From CAYSCW01 sp964449165 (GTDB lineage Bacteria > Acidobacteriota > Aminicenantia > Aminicenantales > Aminicenantaceae): 64,000 bases of DNA. The translations under genes were made by a program, and so were the position numbers. Shown here piece by piece: positions 17,573 through 26,800 of the stretch (position 1 is the stretch's first letter; each line of letters starts with the position of its first letter). The notes below the pieces were generated by a model. It was not told the DNA's origin. It was given only the letters and a program-made list of their open reading frames with translations, and did not search any database. Location of the stretch: NCBI GenBank assembly GCA_964449165.1, contig CAYVAT010000008.1, positions 1-64,000 on the forward strand. The letters are read 5' to 3'.

Positions 17573-20308
17573 TTATACAATCTGCTGAATATATTTTTTC
17601 AGGTAACGACCGGTGTAGGATTTTTTGGACTTGATAATCTTCTCCGGTGGGCCTTGAGTCATGATTTTGCCGCCCTTCTCCCCTCCCTCTGGCCCTAAAT
17701 CAATAACATAGTCGGCACTCTTTATCACATCCATGTTGTGCTCGATGACAATTACTGAATGGCCCTCTTCCACCAGCTTCTGGAAACAGCCCAGGAGCAC
17801 ACAAATATCATCAGGATGGAGGCCGATGGTGGGTTCATCGAAGAGATAGAGGATGTGCTTTTCCCTTTGATGGACAAGATGGTAAGCCAGCTTAATCCTC
17901 TGTGATTCTCCTCCTGATAAGGTTGTTGTGGGCTGTCCCAATTTCAGGTAGCCCAGACCGACTTCGATAAGAGGGGAAAGCTTTTTCCTGATTTTGGGCC
18001 GGTCTGAGAAGAACTCACAGGCATCCTCCACCGTCATATTCAACACATCGTCGATATTCTTGCCTTTGTGTTTGATTTCGAGAATTTCATCCTTGAAACG
18101 CTTGCCTTTACAGGCTTCACAGGTTAAGACCACATCTGAGAGAAAATGCATCTCCACGATCTGCTGACCTGCCCCCTTGCATTCCTCGCACCTTCCTCCT
18201 GGGGTGTTAAAAGAGAAGAAACCCGGTTTGTATCCCAGAGCCTTAGCCTCTCGCGTCTGGCTGAAAATTTGTCGGATATCATCCATAGCTTTGGTGTAAG
18301 TGGCAGGTATGGAACGTGGAGATGTGCTCAGAGGCGACTGGTCAACCATTATGATTTTATCCACGGCATCCTTTCCCTTTATTCTCTTGAACCCGTCCTT
18401 GGTCTCCCCCATCCATCCTTGATAGAGGACATTGAAGAGAAGGGTGCTTTTTCCTGAGCCGGAGACTCCGGTGATACAGGTGAAAATCCCCAGGGGAATC
18501 TGGATATCGAGATTCCTCAGGTTGTGCTTGTAGGCGTTTTCGATTTCGATAAATTGATGCGGAGGCCTCCTTTTCCTGGGCAGTTCGATTTTCCTTTCAC
18601 CTCTCATGTACTGAGCGGTAAGGGAATGAGGGGCATGGAGAAACTTATTCATAGTTCCTGAAAAAATGATCTCGCCGCCAGCCTCCCCTGCTCTTGGTCC
18701 CAGATCAATCAGATAGTCACCAGATCTAATGATTTCTGGATCATGTTCCACAACCAAAACGGTGTTTCCGATCTCCTTCAGAGACTTGAGAATTTTGATC
18801 AAACGGTGATTATCACGGGCATGAAGGCCGATGCTGGGTTCGTCAAGAACGAAGAGAGTCCCTACCAGGGATGCACTCAAAGCAGCAGCCAGGTTTATTC
18901 TCTGGGATTCTCCTCCAGCGAGTGTAAAAGTCATGCGATCCAGAGTGATGTAATCCAGGCCAACCTCAAGGAGGAAATTCAGCCGGTTCTGGATTTCATA
19001 GATTAATTTTTCAGCAATCTGTCTCTCAAAAGGAGTCAGCCGGATCCTTTGGAAAAAACCACAAGCCTCCTCGACGGTCATCTGGACAACTTCTCCGATG
19101 GAAAGGCCTTCAATCTTGACACTCAAGGCTTGGGGATTAAGTCTCATCTGGTTACAGGCTGGACAGGGGACGTATTTCCTGTAGCGGCTGAGGAGTACCC
19201 TTACCTGGACTTTGTATTTTTTAGTCTGTAACCATTCAAAGAAGCCTTTCACCCCGTAATAGCCATCTCCTCCCTCCAGGATCAATTTCTTATCCTCTTC
19301 CTTCAAATCTTTGAAAGGGAGATCAGTTGGAATTCCCCTTCGTCTTGCCTCATGGAGCATTTCCTTCATCAATCCTCGTGAGAGCGGCTTTGTCCATGGC
19401 TCTACGGCACCTTCTTCCAGGCTTTTTCTCTTATCAGGGACAATCCTGTCTTCATCCAATGTGGCCAAATCCCCGAATCCGTGGCAGGTGGGGCATGCAC
19501 CTTGGGGGCTGTTGAAGGAGAAAAGATTGGGAAAAGGATCTTCATAGAGGATGCCACAGCGCTTGCACTCCAGCCTTTCTGAGAAAATAAACTCCTCTCC
19601 CTTATGGGAACGGACTTTAATCTTTCCTTCTCCTTTTCTTAGACCCATTTCCAGAGAATCGACCAGTCTGCCTCTTTCCTCTCTCGACAGATTCATCCTA
19701 TCTACCAAGACGTCGATCTCCTTTTCTTTGCTCAGCTTGGCCTCGTCCAGGTTGAAAACTTTGTTGTCCTTTACGATTCTGAAAAAGCCGTCTTTTTTCA
19801 GAGCTTTGACTCCTTTCTTCAATGGCCAGGAGAAGGTTATCCAGATTCTGGTTTGGGGGGGGAGCTTGAACAGGCTATCAACGATTGCATCGATGGTGTC
19901 GCGCCTGACAGGCTGACCGCAATTAAGGCAATGTACAGTTCCGATGCGGGCGAAGAGAACCCGGAGGAAGTCATAGATTTCAGTGACGGTGGCCACAGTC
20001 GAGCGCGGATTTTTGGTGACTGCTTTTTGCTGGATGGCTATAGCAGGAGTAATACCTTCAATGGCATCTGCATCGGGCTTTTCTATCCTTTCCAGGAATT
20101 GACGGGCATAGGCGGAGAGGGATTCGATGTAGCGCCGCTGCCCTTCTGCATACAGAGTGTCAAAAGCGAGTGAAGATTTTCCAGATCCAGAAACTCCGGT
20201 AACGATGATCAATTTGTTGAGGGGGATATCGAGATCAATGTTTTTCAGGTTATGGACTCTGACTCCCCTGAGTATGATTTTTTTGTCCTTATTTGTTGTG
20301 CGACTCAT
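17573..20308 (-). CDS. uvrA: Excinuclease ABC subunit A
   Basis: 911-aa DNA-damage sensor of nucleotide excision repair, close to the usual ~940 aa. Two ABC modules: first Walker A GVSGSGKSS (residues 38-46) and signature LAGGESQRI; second Walker A GVSGSGKST and signature LSGGESQRI. The N-terminal block has the family stretch YAEGQRRYIESLSAYARQFL. Zinc modules are present: CKRC...CPTC in the first half and CEEC...CEAC in the second. Works as a dimer loading UvrB on damaged DNA. Monocistronic here; its promoter is listed separately. uvrB and uvrC are not in the window. Confidence 0.95.
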   Translation of the reverse strand: MSRTTNKDKKIILRGVRVHNLKNIDLDIPLNKLIIVTGVSGSGKSSLAFDTLYAEGQRRYIESLSAYARQFLERIEKPDADAIEGITPAIAIQQKAVTKNPRSTVATVTEIYDFLRVLFARIGTVHCLNCGQPVRRDTIDAIVDSLFKLPPQTRIWITFSWPLKKGVKALKKDGFFRIVKDNKVFNLDEAKLSKEKEIDVLVDRMNLSREERGRLVDSLEMGLRKGEGKIKVRSHKGEEFIFSERLECKRCGILYEDPFPNLFSFNSPQGACPTCHGFGDLATLDEDRIVPDKRKSLEEGAVEPWTKPLSRGLMKEMLHEARRRGIPTDLPFKDLKEEDKKLILEGGDGYYGVKGFFEWLQTKKYKVQVRVLLSRYRKYVPCPACNQMRLNPQALSVKIEGLSIGEVVQMTVEEACGFFQRIRLTPFERQIAEKLIYEIQNRLNFLLEVGLDYITLDRMTFTLAGGESQRINLAAALSASLVGTLFVLDEPSIGLHARDNHRLIKILKSLKEIGNTVLVVEHDPEIIRSGDYLIDLGPRAGEAGGEIIFSGTMNKFLHAPHSLTAQYMRGERKIELPRKRRPPHQFIEIENAYKHNLRNLDIQIPLGIFTCITGVSGSGKSTLLFNVLYQGWMGETKDGFKRIKGKDAVDKIIMVDQSPLSTSPRSIPATYTKAMDDIRQIFSQTREAKALGYKPGFFSFNTPGGRCEECKGAGQQIVEMHFLSDVVLTCEACKGKRFKDEILEIKHKGKNIDDVLNMTVEDACEFFSDRPKIRKKLSPLIEVGLGYLKLGQPTTTLSGGESQRIKLAYHLVHQREKHILYLFDEPTIGLHPDDICVLLGCFQKLVEEGHSVIVIEHNMDVIKSADYVIDLGPEGGEKGGKIMTQGPPEKIIKSKKSYTGRYLKKYIQQIV

Positions 20309-20348
20309 CCAGCCTCAATCCTTAGAGTGATCAAAGAGCGAGAGATTT

Positions 20349-20377
20349 ATTATAAGGCAAATCACAGAAATGATAAA
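20349..20377 (-). promoter_or_regulatory. Probable uvrA promoter
   Basis: On the minus strand a perfect TATAAT (20349-20354) with a weak -35 TTTATC (20372-20377) at 17-bp spacing, about 40 bp upstream of the uvrA start. No LexA-type box was recognised around it. Confidence 0.45.
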
Positions 20378-20543
20378 TCTTTAGGGATTATTCCTTATTG
20401 ATAGCATCTCTATTTCCATTATGAGTGAAGATTTTTTCTGGAAGTTGTGAGGCGGCTGATAATATCCCTCATCATTTGCTATCACGGAAAAAGGATTTGT
20501 TCCCAGAAGCATCTTCTTTAATGAACATTTTCTTCAAGATAAG

Positions 20544-20652
20544 GATGGGTGGCATGGGGTGCTCCTCCGCAACGCCCGCAGCGGAAGGGGTTCCCCACGG
20601 GGGGATGGGTGGAGCGAGGACGGACGGAGGACACCCCATGACAGGACCCATC
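20544..20652. repeat. Large GC-rich imperfect palindrome in intergenic DNA
   Basis: The left arm (20544-20569) and right arm (20625-20652) are near-perfect inverted copies: CATGGGGTG-C-TCCTCCG pairs with CGGAGGACACCCCATG with one bulge, extended outward by GATGGGT/ACCCATC. The centre contains further GGGG/CCCC complementarity. Its GC content is far above the AT-rich flanks. No T-run follows on the plus strand. It could be a MITE/REP-type element or a structured RNA; nothing shows transcription. Confidence 0.6.
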
Positions 20653-20703
20653 ATAAAAAAAAGCACAGTTTTCACAGGAAAAGTATTTGTTTCCTCTTTT
20701 ATT

Positions 20704-20730
20704 TTGAGATTTTTCTGCTTTTGATATAAT
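20704..20730 (+). promoter_or_regulatory. Possible promoter of the DUF3311-symporter operon
   Basis: Perfect TATAAT at 20725-20730 preceded by TTGAGA (20704-20709) at a short 15-bp spacing. It lies about 28 bp upstream of the first start codon. Confidence 0.35.
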
Positions 20731-20757
20731 GGGCAGGATTCCGGAAAGGAGGTTATG

Positions 20758-20979
20758 ATGCGAAGAGGGACAATATACGCTCTGCTTCTTGGAGCTGTGC
20801 CCTTTATCACCCTTGTTTTTGCCCTGCCGTTAGTCAATCGAGTTTATCCTATTATTTTGGGTCTGCCCTTTATTCTATTCTGGATTCTGTCTTGGGTCAT
20901 ATTAACTCCTTTCATCCTTTTCCTAGCTTACAGGGCAGAGAAGAAGTTCAATCCTCCGCAAGATGGAGAGGAAGAATGA
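20758..20979 (+). CDS. DUF3311 small membrane protein
   Basis: 73-aa protein with two hydrophobic helices (about residues 6-27 and 31-58) and a charged tail (EKKFNPPQDGEEE). It matches the DUF3311 pattern, a small protein usually encoded directly before a sodium:solute symporter, as here. Probably a helper subunit of that transporter. ATG at 20758 has AAAGGAGG 5 nt upstream; the ATG at 20755 is too close to that site. Its stop overlaps the symporter start as ATGA. Confidence 0.75.
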   Translation: MRRGTIYALLLGAVPFITLVFALPLVNRVYPIILGLPFILFWILSWVILTPFILFLAYRAEKKFNPPQDGEEE

Positions 20980-22424
20980 ATTCGGCTCTAATCATCATCT
21001 TTGCCACCATACTTTTTTCCTCTCTCGTGGGCATCTATGCCGGGCGGCGGCTCAAGATGAACCTGGAAAACTGGACTGTGGGAGGCCGCCAGTTTGGGGT
21101 TATCATTATCTGGCTGTTGATGGCAGGGGAGATTTACACCACCTTCACTTTCCTGGGAGCAAGTGGATGGGCTTATTCAAAAGGTGCACCCACTTTCTAT
21201 ATTCTTATCTACGGCGCTTTAGCCTACACCCTGTCTTTTTTTATCCTTCCTGCTCTATGGAAGGTGGGCAAGCGCCACGGCCTCCACACCCAGCCCGATT
21301 TTTTCATCAACAGGTACGGGAGTCGATCTCTTGGAGTGCTGGTGGCCCTTATCGGTGTTTTTTCCATCATCCCCTACCTTCAACTTCAGCTTTCAGGTCT
21401 GGGTTTGATCGTTGAAGTAGCCAGCAACAGAGCCGTCAGTTCTCATCTGGCTATTGTTATCTCCTTTATTTTGACTTGTGCCTTTGTCTACACCAGCGGA
21501 ATAAAGGGGGCAGCCTGGGTGGCTATTATCAAGGATGTGTTGATGGTTCTTGCGGTGGGAATCGTGGGCATAGGAGTTCCTCTCATTTATTTTGGGAGCT
21601 TTGGGAAGATGTTTCGAGCCCTCATACAACAGCATCCCCACCACCTTGTTCTTCCCGGTGCAACGGCCCATATGAGTGTAGGCTGGGTGATGTCCACGGT
21701 TCTTCTTACCGGCTTAGGCTTCTATATGTGGCCCCATGTGTTCGGATCCGCATTTTCGGCAAAGAGCGCAAAGATCATAAAGCGCAATGCTGTCATCATG
21801 CCTTTCTATCAGATTCCGATTCTTCTTGTCTTCATGGTGGGATTCACCGCCCTTCTTGTCATTCCGGGCTTAGAAAACGGGGATATGGCTTTTCTGGAGT
21901 TAGTCAATAAGACCTATCCCTCTTGGTTCATGGGTTTTGTGGGTGCAGCTGGAGCGGTGACAGCTATGGTCCCTTCAGCCATCTTGGTTCTCTTTGCTGC
22001 CACCCTTTTGGCCAAGAATGTCTACCAGTCTGGTTTTCGTCCACAAGCCAGCGAAGAGAAAGTCATGAGCCTTTCCCGGTTCATGGTGCTGGCCGTCACC
22101 ACTCTTGCCCTTGTTTTTGCCATCTTTCTTCCCAATGAGCTGGTTCCTTTGCTCATCTTCGGCTATGATGGCGTCAGCCAGTTTTTCCCAGGAGTGGTTT
22201 TAGGCCTTTTCTGGAAGAGGGTGACCAAGGCTGGTGTCTTTTCCGGGTTGTTAACAGGAGTAGCAGTGGTGATACTTCTCGTTCTTGGAGGCAAGGATCC
22301 CTTCTTGGGGATGAATGCCGGGTTTGTGGGCTTGGTGGTCAATTCCGTCATCACTTTAGGAGTAAGCCTGATGAGAAAGCCTCGGATTCAAGGATTCGAG
22401 GGAAAGCAAGAATGCATAAATTGA
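20976..22424 (+). CDS. Sodium:solute symporter family transporter
   Basis: 482-aa SSS-family inner-membrane carrier with about 13 hydrophobic helices. The first helices carry the family pattern ENWTVGGRQFGVIIIWLLMAGEIYTTFTFLGASGWAY, here split across residues about 27-62. Resembles the YhjB/PanF-like branch that has a DUF3311 partner. Substrate not predictable from sequence; the downstream M20 amidohydrolase suggests an N-acyl amino acid, peptide or related carboxylate. The start at 20976 overlaps the previous stop; longer in-frame readings lie inside DUF3311. Sodium coupling would fit a cell that runs a sodium-type V-ATPase. Confidence 0.85.
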   Translation: MNSALIIIFATILFSSLVGIYAGRRLKMNLENWTVGGRQFGVIIIWLLMAGEIYTTFTFLGASGWAYSKGAPTFYILIYGALAYTLSFFILPALWKVGKRHGLHTQPDFFINRYGSRSLGVLVALIGVFSIIPYLQLQLSGLGLIVEVASNRAVSSHLAIVISFILTCAFVYTSGIKGAAWVAIIKDVLMVLAVGIVGIGVPLIYFGSFGKMFRALIQQHPHHLVLPGATAHMSVGWVMSTVLLTGLGFYMWPHVFGSAFSAKSAKIIKRNAVIMPFYQIPILLVFMVGFTALLVIPGLENGDMAFLELVNKTYPSWFMGFVGAAGAVTAMVPSAILVLFAATLLAKNVYQSGFRPQASEEKVMSLSRFMVLAVTTLALVFAIFLPNELVPLLIFGYDGVSQFFPGVVLGLFWKRVTKAGVFSGLLTGVAVVILLVLGGKDPFLGMNAGFVGLVVNSVITLGVSLMRKPRIQGFEGKQECIN

Positions 22425-22449
22425 TATTGTTTCAGGTATGGAGGATAAA

Positions 22450-23619
22450 ATGATCGAGGGATTAAAGAAAGAGATTAAGGAATTGACCCCGAAAATTGTC
22501 CAATGGCGGAGGGACTTCCACCGTCATCCTGAGATTGCTCTCCAGGAGCACCGAACCTCATCTGTCATTCGCACATTCTTGGAGGATCTCGGTATTCCTG
22601 TGGTCACTCTCGCCAAGACGGGATTAAAAGGAGTCCTGGAAGGGAAGCCGGGAGGAAGAACCGTTGCTTTGAGAGCTGATATGGATGCTCTCCCTTTAAG
22701 GGAGGAAGGGGATAAGGAATATATTTCAGAAAATCCAGAAGCTGCCCACGCCTGCGCTCACGACGGTCATATGGCTATCGTCATGGCAGCGGCTGAGCTC
22801 CTTTCCCGCAGAAAAGGCAGTTTTAAGGGCAGAGTCATCTTCCTTTTCCAGCCTTCGGAGGAGAAGCTTCCTGGAGGAGCCAAGAAGATGATCGAAGAAG
22901 GGGCACTGGAGGAAGTCGATGCCATTTTTGGGCTCCATCTCTGGCAATCTCTTCCTACTGGAAGCTTGGGGATTGTCAAGGGCCCGATGATGGCTCAGCC
23001 TGATCAGTTTTCCATCATAATCAAGGGGAGAGGGGGGCACGGCTCTATGCCCCAGACAACAGTAGATCCTATCCTTGTGGCTTCCCATCTTGTGGTTAAC
23101 GCACAGAGTATCGTCAGTCGTAATGTGGATCCTCTCAAGCCTGCGGTTGTTTCTTTTGGGACCGTGGAAGGAGGGACGATTTACAATGTCATCCCCAACG
23201 AGGTGAGGCTGACCGGAACAGTGAGGACTTTTGATCCAGCACTCCAGCACCTGGCAGAGAGACGGCTGCAGGAGATAACAGAGGAGACATGTAAGGTTTT
23301 TGGTGCTTCTGGCCAGGTCGATTACGAAAAAGGATATCCTCCTCTTGTCAACAATGATGCTATGGTGGATTTTGTCCTGGAGACGGCCAAGAAGGCATTA
23401 GGCAAGGAAAATATTAGATCCATAGACCCTGTTATGGGAGGTGAGGACTTTGCCTACTACCTGCAGAGAATTCCTGGCGCTTTCTTCTTCTTCGGGATGG
23501 GCGACGGCATGGAATTTCCCCATCATCACCCTGCCTTTGACCTGGATGAGAAGGCGCTGCCTCTGGCCTCACTCCTGATGAGCTCTCTGGCCTTAGAGTA
23601 CTTGAAAAAAGTTGCGTGA
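22450..23619 (+). CDS. M20-family amidohydrolase
   Basis: 389-aa metal-dependent hydrolase of the M20D group (IAA-amino acid hydrolase / hippurate hydrolase / N-acetyl-diaminopimelate deacetylase-like). Visible landmarks: RRDFHRHPE near the N terminus, ALRADMDALPL, the metal ligand region HACAHDGHMAI, the catalytic Glu in QPSEE, and GGEDFAYYL near the C terminus. It probably removes the acyl group from N-acyl amino acids in the cytoplasm. ATG 22450 has GGAGG at 5 nt spacing; the ATG at 22438 overlaps that site. It follows the symporter by 25 bp, so import and hydrolysis are probably co-expressed. Confidence 0.88.
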   Translation: MIEGLKKEIKELTPKIVQWRRDFHRHPEIALQEHRTSSVIRTFLEDLGIPVVTLAKTGLKGVLEGKPGGRTVALRADMDALPLREEGDKEYISENPEAAHACAHDGHMAIVMAAAELLSRRKGSFKGRVIFLFQPSEEKLPGGAKKMIEEGALEEVDAIFGLHLWQSLPTGSLGIVKGPMMAQPDQFSIIIKGRGGHGSMPQTTVDPILVASHLVVNAQSIVSRNVDPLKPAVVSFGTVEGGTIYNVIPNEVRLTGTVRTFDPALQHLAERRLQEITEETCKVFGASGQVDYEKGYPPLVNNDAMVDFVLETAKKALGKENIRSIDPVMGGEDFAYYLQRIPGAFFFFGMGDGMEFPHHHPAFDLDEKALPLASLLMSSLALEYLKKVA

Positions 23620-23678
23620 ACCGTAAGTGCAAAGTTGAATTAATTGTTTAAGATGTCTTGATGGAATAAAGAGTCGAC

Positions 23679-24239
23679 ATGCGTTTTCCTCTTATTTTAG
23701 CCATTGCTTTAGCCTTAGCCATGGATGCCTTTGCTGTCTCTGTGGGCCTCAGCTTGAGCCGGAAAGGGTTGACTGGAAAACAGACGTCCAGGATAGCTAT
23801 CCATTTCGGCTTTTTCCAGTTCATGATGCCTATTATCGGATGGCTGGCAGGGCAGAGTGTACTCCGCTATATCCAGGCCGTCGATCATTGGATCGCTTTT
23901 GCCTTACTGTCTTTTATCGGTGGTAAGATGATCTATGAATCTTTTTCCAGTCAGAAACGATTGGAAAGGAAGGATTCTGATCCCACAAAAGGCTTGTCTT
24001 TGCTCATGCTTTCTGTGGCCACGAGTATTGATGCCTTGGCTGTGGGATTAAGCCTTGCGTTCATTCATGTCAATATCTTGTATCCTGCTGCAGTTATAGG
24101 AGTGGTGACTTTTCTGTTGACCATTGCAGGAGTGAAAACAAGTGGTCTTCTGGGACAATGGCTGGGGAAGAGAGCTGGGCTTCTGGGAGGCCTGATCTTG
24201 ATTCTCATTGGAATAAAAATTCTGTGTGAGCATTTGTGA
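23679..24239 (+). CDS. mntP: Putative manganese efflux pump MntP
   Basis: 186-aa protein with six hydrophobic helices. Carries the two family Asp motifs MDAFAVS (helix 1) and SIDALAVG (helix 4) and the FGFFQFMMP segment of helix 2. Length matches MntP (about 188 aa). Exports Mn(II). No yybP-ykoY-type manganese riboswitch is visible in the 59 bases upstream, unlike mntP in E. coli. A modest AAAGAG ribosome site precedes the ATG. Confidence 0.9.
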   Translation: MRFPLILAIALALAMDAFAVSVGLSLSRKGLTGKQTSRIAIHFGFFQFMMPIIGWLAGQSVLRYIQAVDHWIAFALLSFIGGKMIYESFSSQKRLERKDSDPTKGLSLLMLSVATSIDALAVGLSLAFIHVNILYPAAVIGVVTFLLTIAGVKTSGLLGQWLGKRAGLLGGLILILIGIKILCEHL

Positions 24240-24317
24240 ATAGAGCCGTTATTCTGATTTTGTTTTGAGCAGCTGCCATTCCTGCTCAGTTATCTTTCGA
24301 TAGGAGGAAAAATCAAT

Positions 24318-26270
24318 CTAGAAGATGACCTTTAGTCCTCCATACAGAGAAAAACCTGGAGTGCCGTATCCTTTGACCGTCTCGTATTCCTCATCGAGAA
24401 GATTTTCCGATTTGAGGAAGACCTGGACCTTGTGTAATATGTCATAGGCGAATGATGCATTCAGCAGAGAATAAGAAGGCATGGCCACTCTGTGTGATAC
24501 CCATCCGCTCCAATCCATATCCTCACTTTTCCCCATATGGATCAGGGAAAGGGTGAGGTGCGCTTTTCTCGAGAAATCACAGTTTACCCTTGCGGCGAGT
24601 TTGTGCTTCGGCCGACGCAGTAAATACTGATTTGTCACTTCATCCTTGGCTTCAATACGTGTATAGGAGGCGTTGAAGTGAAGCCCGTCATTCAGTCCTG
24701 CTTCAAGAGAAAGTTCGGCGCCTCTTGATGAGGCTCTGAGGATGTTGATGTAGCCTTGGGTGTAATCGAAGTCAATCAGATTCCTATAATCGGATGCAAA
24801 ATAAGTAAGTCCCAATTTTAATTTATTCCTGAAAAGGCTTTGTTCGATTCCCACATCCCAGCCTGTAGATCGCTCTGCCTGTAAAGCCCTGTTTCCGACC
24901 GGGCCCCATATCGTTTCTGGTGCATAAAGCTGATAGAGGGATGGAGATTTGAATCCTGTTCCGTAGCTTGCCTTGAATTTTGTTCCTGTTTGCCGGATGA
25001 AATAAGCGGGAGCGATGCGGAAGGTTACAGCCTGACCGCTCTCAGTGTGATGATCGAGACGAACTCCTACGGTGGCAAAAAATCGATCAGCCCATCTGAT
25101 TTGATCCTGAACATATATACCTGTGTTACGGGCTTTTTTTAAAGGAAAAAGGCTCGAATAAGGGCCCGAATCGGTTTCAGAATAATAATCAGACTGGCCC
25201 ATTTCCTGTTGATGCTCGAGGCCAAAAGTCAAGGTGTTTTTTTCATCAAGAAAAAGGTTATGCTGCCAGTCGAGCTTCCATTGCTGGCTTTCGAATTTTG
25301 ACCGGTCTGCATCAAAGGGGTGGACGGCATCCGTTGGGTTGTCGTATTCACGGTGGTACTCAAGATAAGATAGGTTGAGTTTTTGTTCCCATCGGTTTTG
25401 GAGAAAGAGGTGTCGGATTTGAGCTTTTAAAATAAAAGCATTGTAAAGCTGGGTGTTGTTAGGATCGTCTCCGTAGGCTCCACCAAAATTGTCTATTCCA
25501 CTTTTTGTCCTTAGAGTTCTCCAGGTCAAATCAAGTTCGATGTTCTTCCGAAGACGTAAGCCTGCTTTTCCAGAAACAGTAAGATTTCTATAACTGTCTT
25601 TTTCTTGGTTTCCTTCATAGGAAGTGCTGGCAGCCGAAAAACCATTGGATCGGAAATAGGAGGCCGCCAGAGCATAATGGAGTGTATCGCTGCTTCCTCC
25701 AAATTCAGCACTGTTCAGGAATGTTCCATAGGACCCCCCAAGTGAGAGGAGATTGGCCTGGGGATTACCCCTGCCCTGTTTGGTGATGATGTTGATCACC
25801 CCGCCCAAGGCGTCTGACCCGTAAAGCGTACTCTGTGCTCCCCGTAGAATCTCGATACGCTCGATATTTGCAATGGAGAGATGAGCAAGGTCATAGGACC
25901 TAGAAGGAGTTATGGGGTCGTTGAGCTCAACTCCATCCAGCATCACCAAGGTGTGTTCTGCATTGGCTCCCCGGATAGAAACAGAGCCTGTGCCCCCGAT
26001 TGGGCCATTCTGGATTACGTAGACACCCAGCACCTCTTGTAAAGCTTCAAGAACCGTGGCTATTTTCATTATTTCCAGATCTTCTCGGCTAATTACAGTG
26101 ATAGAGCTGGCAGCTTCTCTGGCAGGAATCTCTATGCGGGTGGCGGTGACAACTATTTCATGGCGAAGAGAAGATTTATCTTTCTCGGAGTCCTCTTGCT
26201 TTTCTTCGGAGAAAAGAAAGGGAGGAAAGAATAACATCGCCAAGATAATGGATAGGATTTTTTTGTTCAT
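24318..26270 (-). CDS. btuB: TonB-dependent receptor, BtuB-like
   Basis: 650-aa outer-membrane receptor. Signal peptide (residues 1-21, ending LFSEE), TonB box HEIVVTATR, plug domain (SVSIRGANAEHTLVMLDGVELND; about 50-160) and a 22-strand-type barrel ending in an aromatic residue (GGLKVIF). Assigned to vitamin B12 uptake because a cobalamin riboswitch with a terminator lies in its leader; plug and length fit BtuB. Start has AGGAGG at 8 nt. No btuF, btuC or btuD is in the window. Confidence 0.88.
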   Translation of the reverse strand: MNKKILSIILAMLFFPPFLFSEEKQEDSEKDKSSLRHEIVVTATRIEIPAREAASSITVISREDLEIMKIATVLEALQEVLGVYVIQNGPIGGTGSVSIRGANAEHTLVMLDGVELNDPITPSRSYDLAHLSIANIERIEILRGAQSTLYGSDALGGVINIITKQGRGNPQANLLSLGGSYGTFLNSAEFGGSSDTLHYALAASYFRSNGFSAASTSYEGNQEKDSYRNLTVSGKAGLRLRKNIELDLTWRTLRTKSGIDNFGGAYGDDPNNTQLYNAFILKAQIRHLFLQNRWEQKLNLSYLEYHREYDNPTDAVHPFDADRSKFESQQWKLDWQHNLFLDEKNTLTFGLEHQQEMGQSDYYSETDSGPYSSLFPLKKARNTGIYVQDQIRWADRFFATVGVRLDHHTESGQAVTFRIAPAYFIRQTGTKFKASYGTGFKSPSLYQLYAPETIWGPVGNRALQAERSTGWDVGIEQSLFRNKLKLGLTYFASDYRNLIDFDYTQGYINILRASSRGAELSLEAGLNDGLHFNASYTRIEAKDEVTNQYLLRRPKHKLAARVNCDFSRKAHLTLSLIHMGKSEDMDWSGWVSHRVAMPSYSLLNASFAYDILHKVQVFLKSENLLDEEYETVKGYGTPGFSLYGGLKVIF

Positions 26271-26361
26271 CGTTCCAACCTCCTAAAGAATGGCCCCCGC
26301 TTAGAATGATTTTCGAGCGAATTTTGTGAGTTGCCATCTTTTCTCCAGGGGATAGGCGAGC

Positions 26362-26399
26362 AAAAAAAATCAACCCTACCTTCCACCCGAAGATGGGTT
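26362..26399 (-). terminator. Intrinsic terminator in the cobalamin riboswitch leader
   Basis: Minus strand: stem ACCCATCTTC pairs with GAAGGT-A-GGGT (one bulged A), loop GGGTG, then GATTTTTTTT. It lies just after the B12-box domain and about 90 bp before btuB, so it reads as the expression platform: B12 binding would favour termination. Confidence 0.75.
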
Positions 26400-26557
26400 T
26401 TGCAGGCTTAGGAGAGGTTTCCTGACTCTCGGATCATCCTCCTTCCAGACCTTCCCGTCCTCTCAAGGACAGTGGCTTTTTCTGGAATTCGTACCCGATT
26501 ACAGTAGCGGGGGCTGTGCCCGATTCTCACGGACTTCCCTGCTCGATAAGCCTAAAA
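26398..26557 (-). promoter_or_regulatory. Cobalamin (B12) riboswitch
   Basis: In the minus-strand leader of the BtuB-like gene. In order: closing P1 strand TTTTAGGCTT (partner AAGCCT near 26404-26409), the conserved block GGGAAGTCCGTGAGAATC, then ACAGCCCCCGCTACTGTAA, GCCACTG, GGGAAGG, and the B12 box around GTCAGGAAACCT. All class-I cobalamin landmarks are in order and correctly spaced. Adenosylcobalamin should repress expression of the receptor. Confidence 0.93.
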
Positions 26558-26639
26558 TTCGATTGTCAAAGATAGATTTTATTCTTCCTTAATGTATAGA
26601 GGGTTCGTATTGCTGTCAAGCTTTTTGTTGATGAAAATA

Positions 26640-26800
26640 GCGCCTCCATTTCCGTGATAGCTGATGGAGGCGTCGGTTTCTATCCATCCTTGCCAAGACC
26701 CTCCCACCCGCCACTATGGGCTTCGGATGGACAGCAACCGCCGCCTCAGGGAAAGTCCTGTTAGATGATATATTTTCAATCATCGGAAATGGAGACGCCC
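26640..26800. repeat. REP/MITE-like intergenic repeat, copy A
   Basis: About 160 bp. Outer ends are inverted (CGCCTCCATTTCCG at the left; CGGAAATGGAGACG at the right). Inside is a second inverted repeat: GGCGTCGGTTTCTATCCATCC-type left arm (26670-26690) and a GGATGG...AACCGCCGCC right arm ending at 26745, around a core GACCCTCCCACCCGCC and ATGGGCTTCGGATGG that recurs at 47.4 and 48.6 kb. No coding capacity; a non-autonomous mobile element or REP family is the best reading. Confidence 0.75.
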
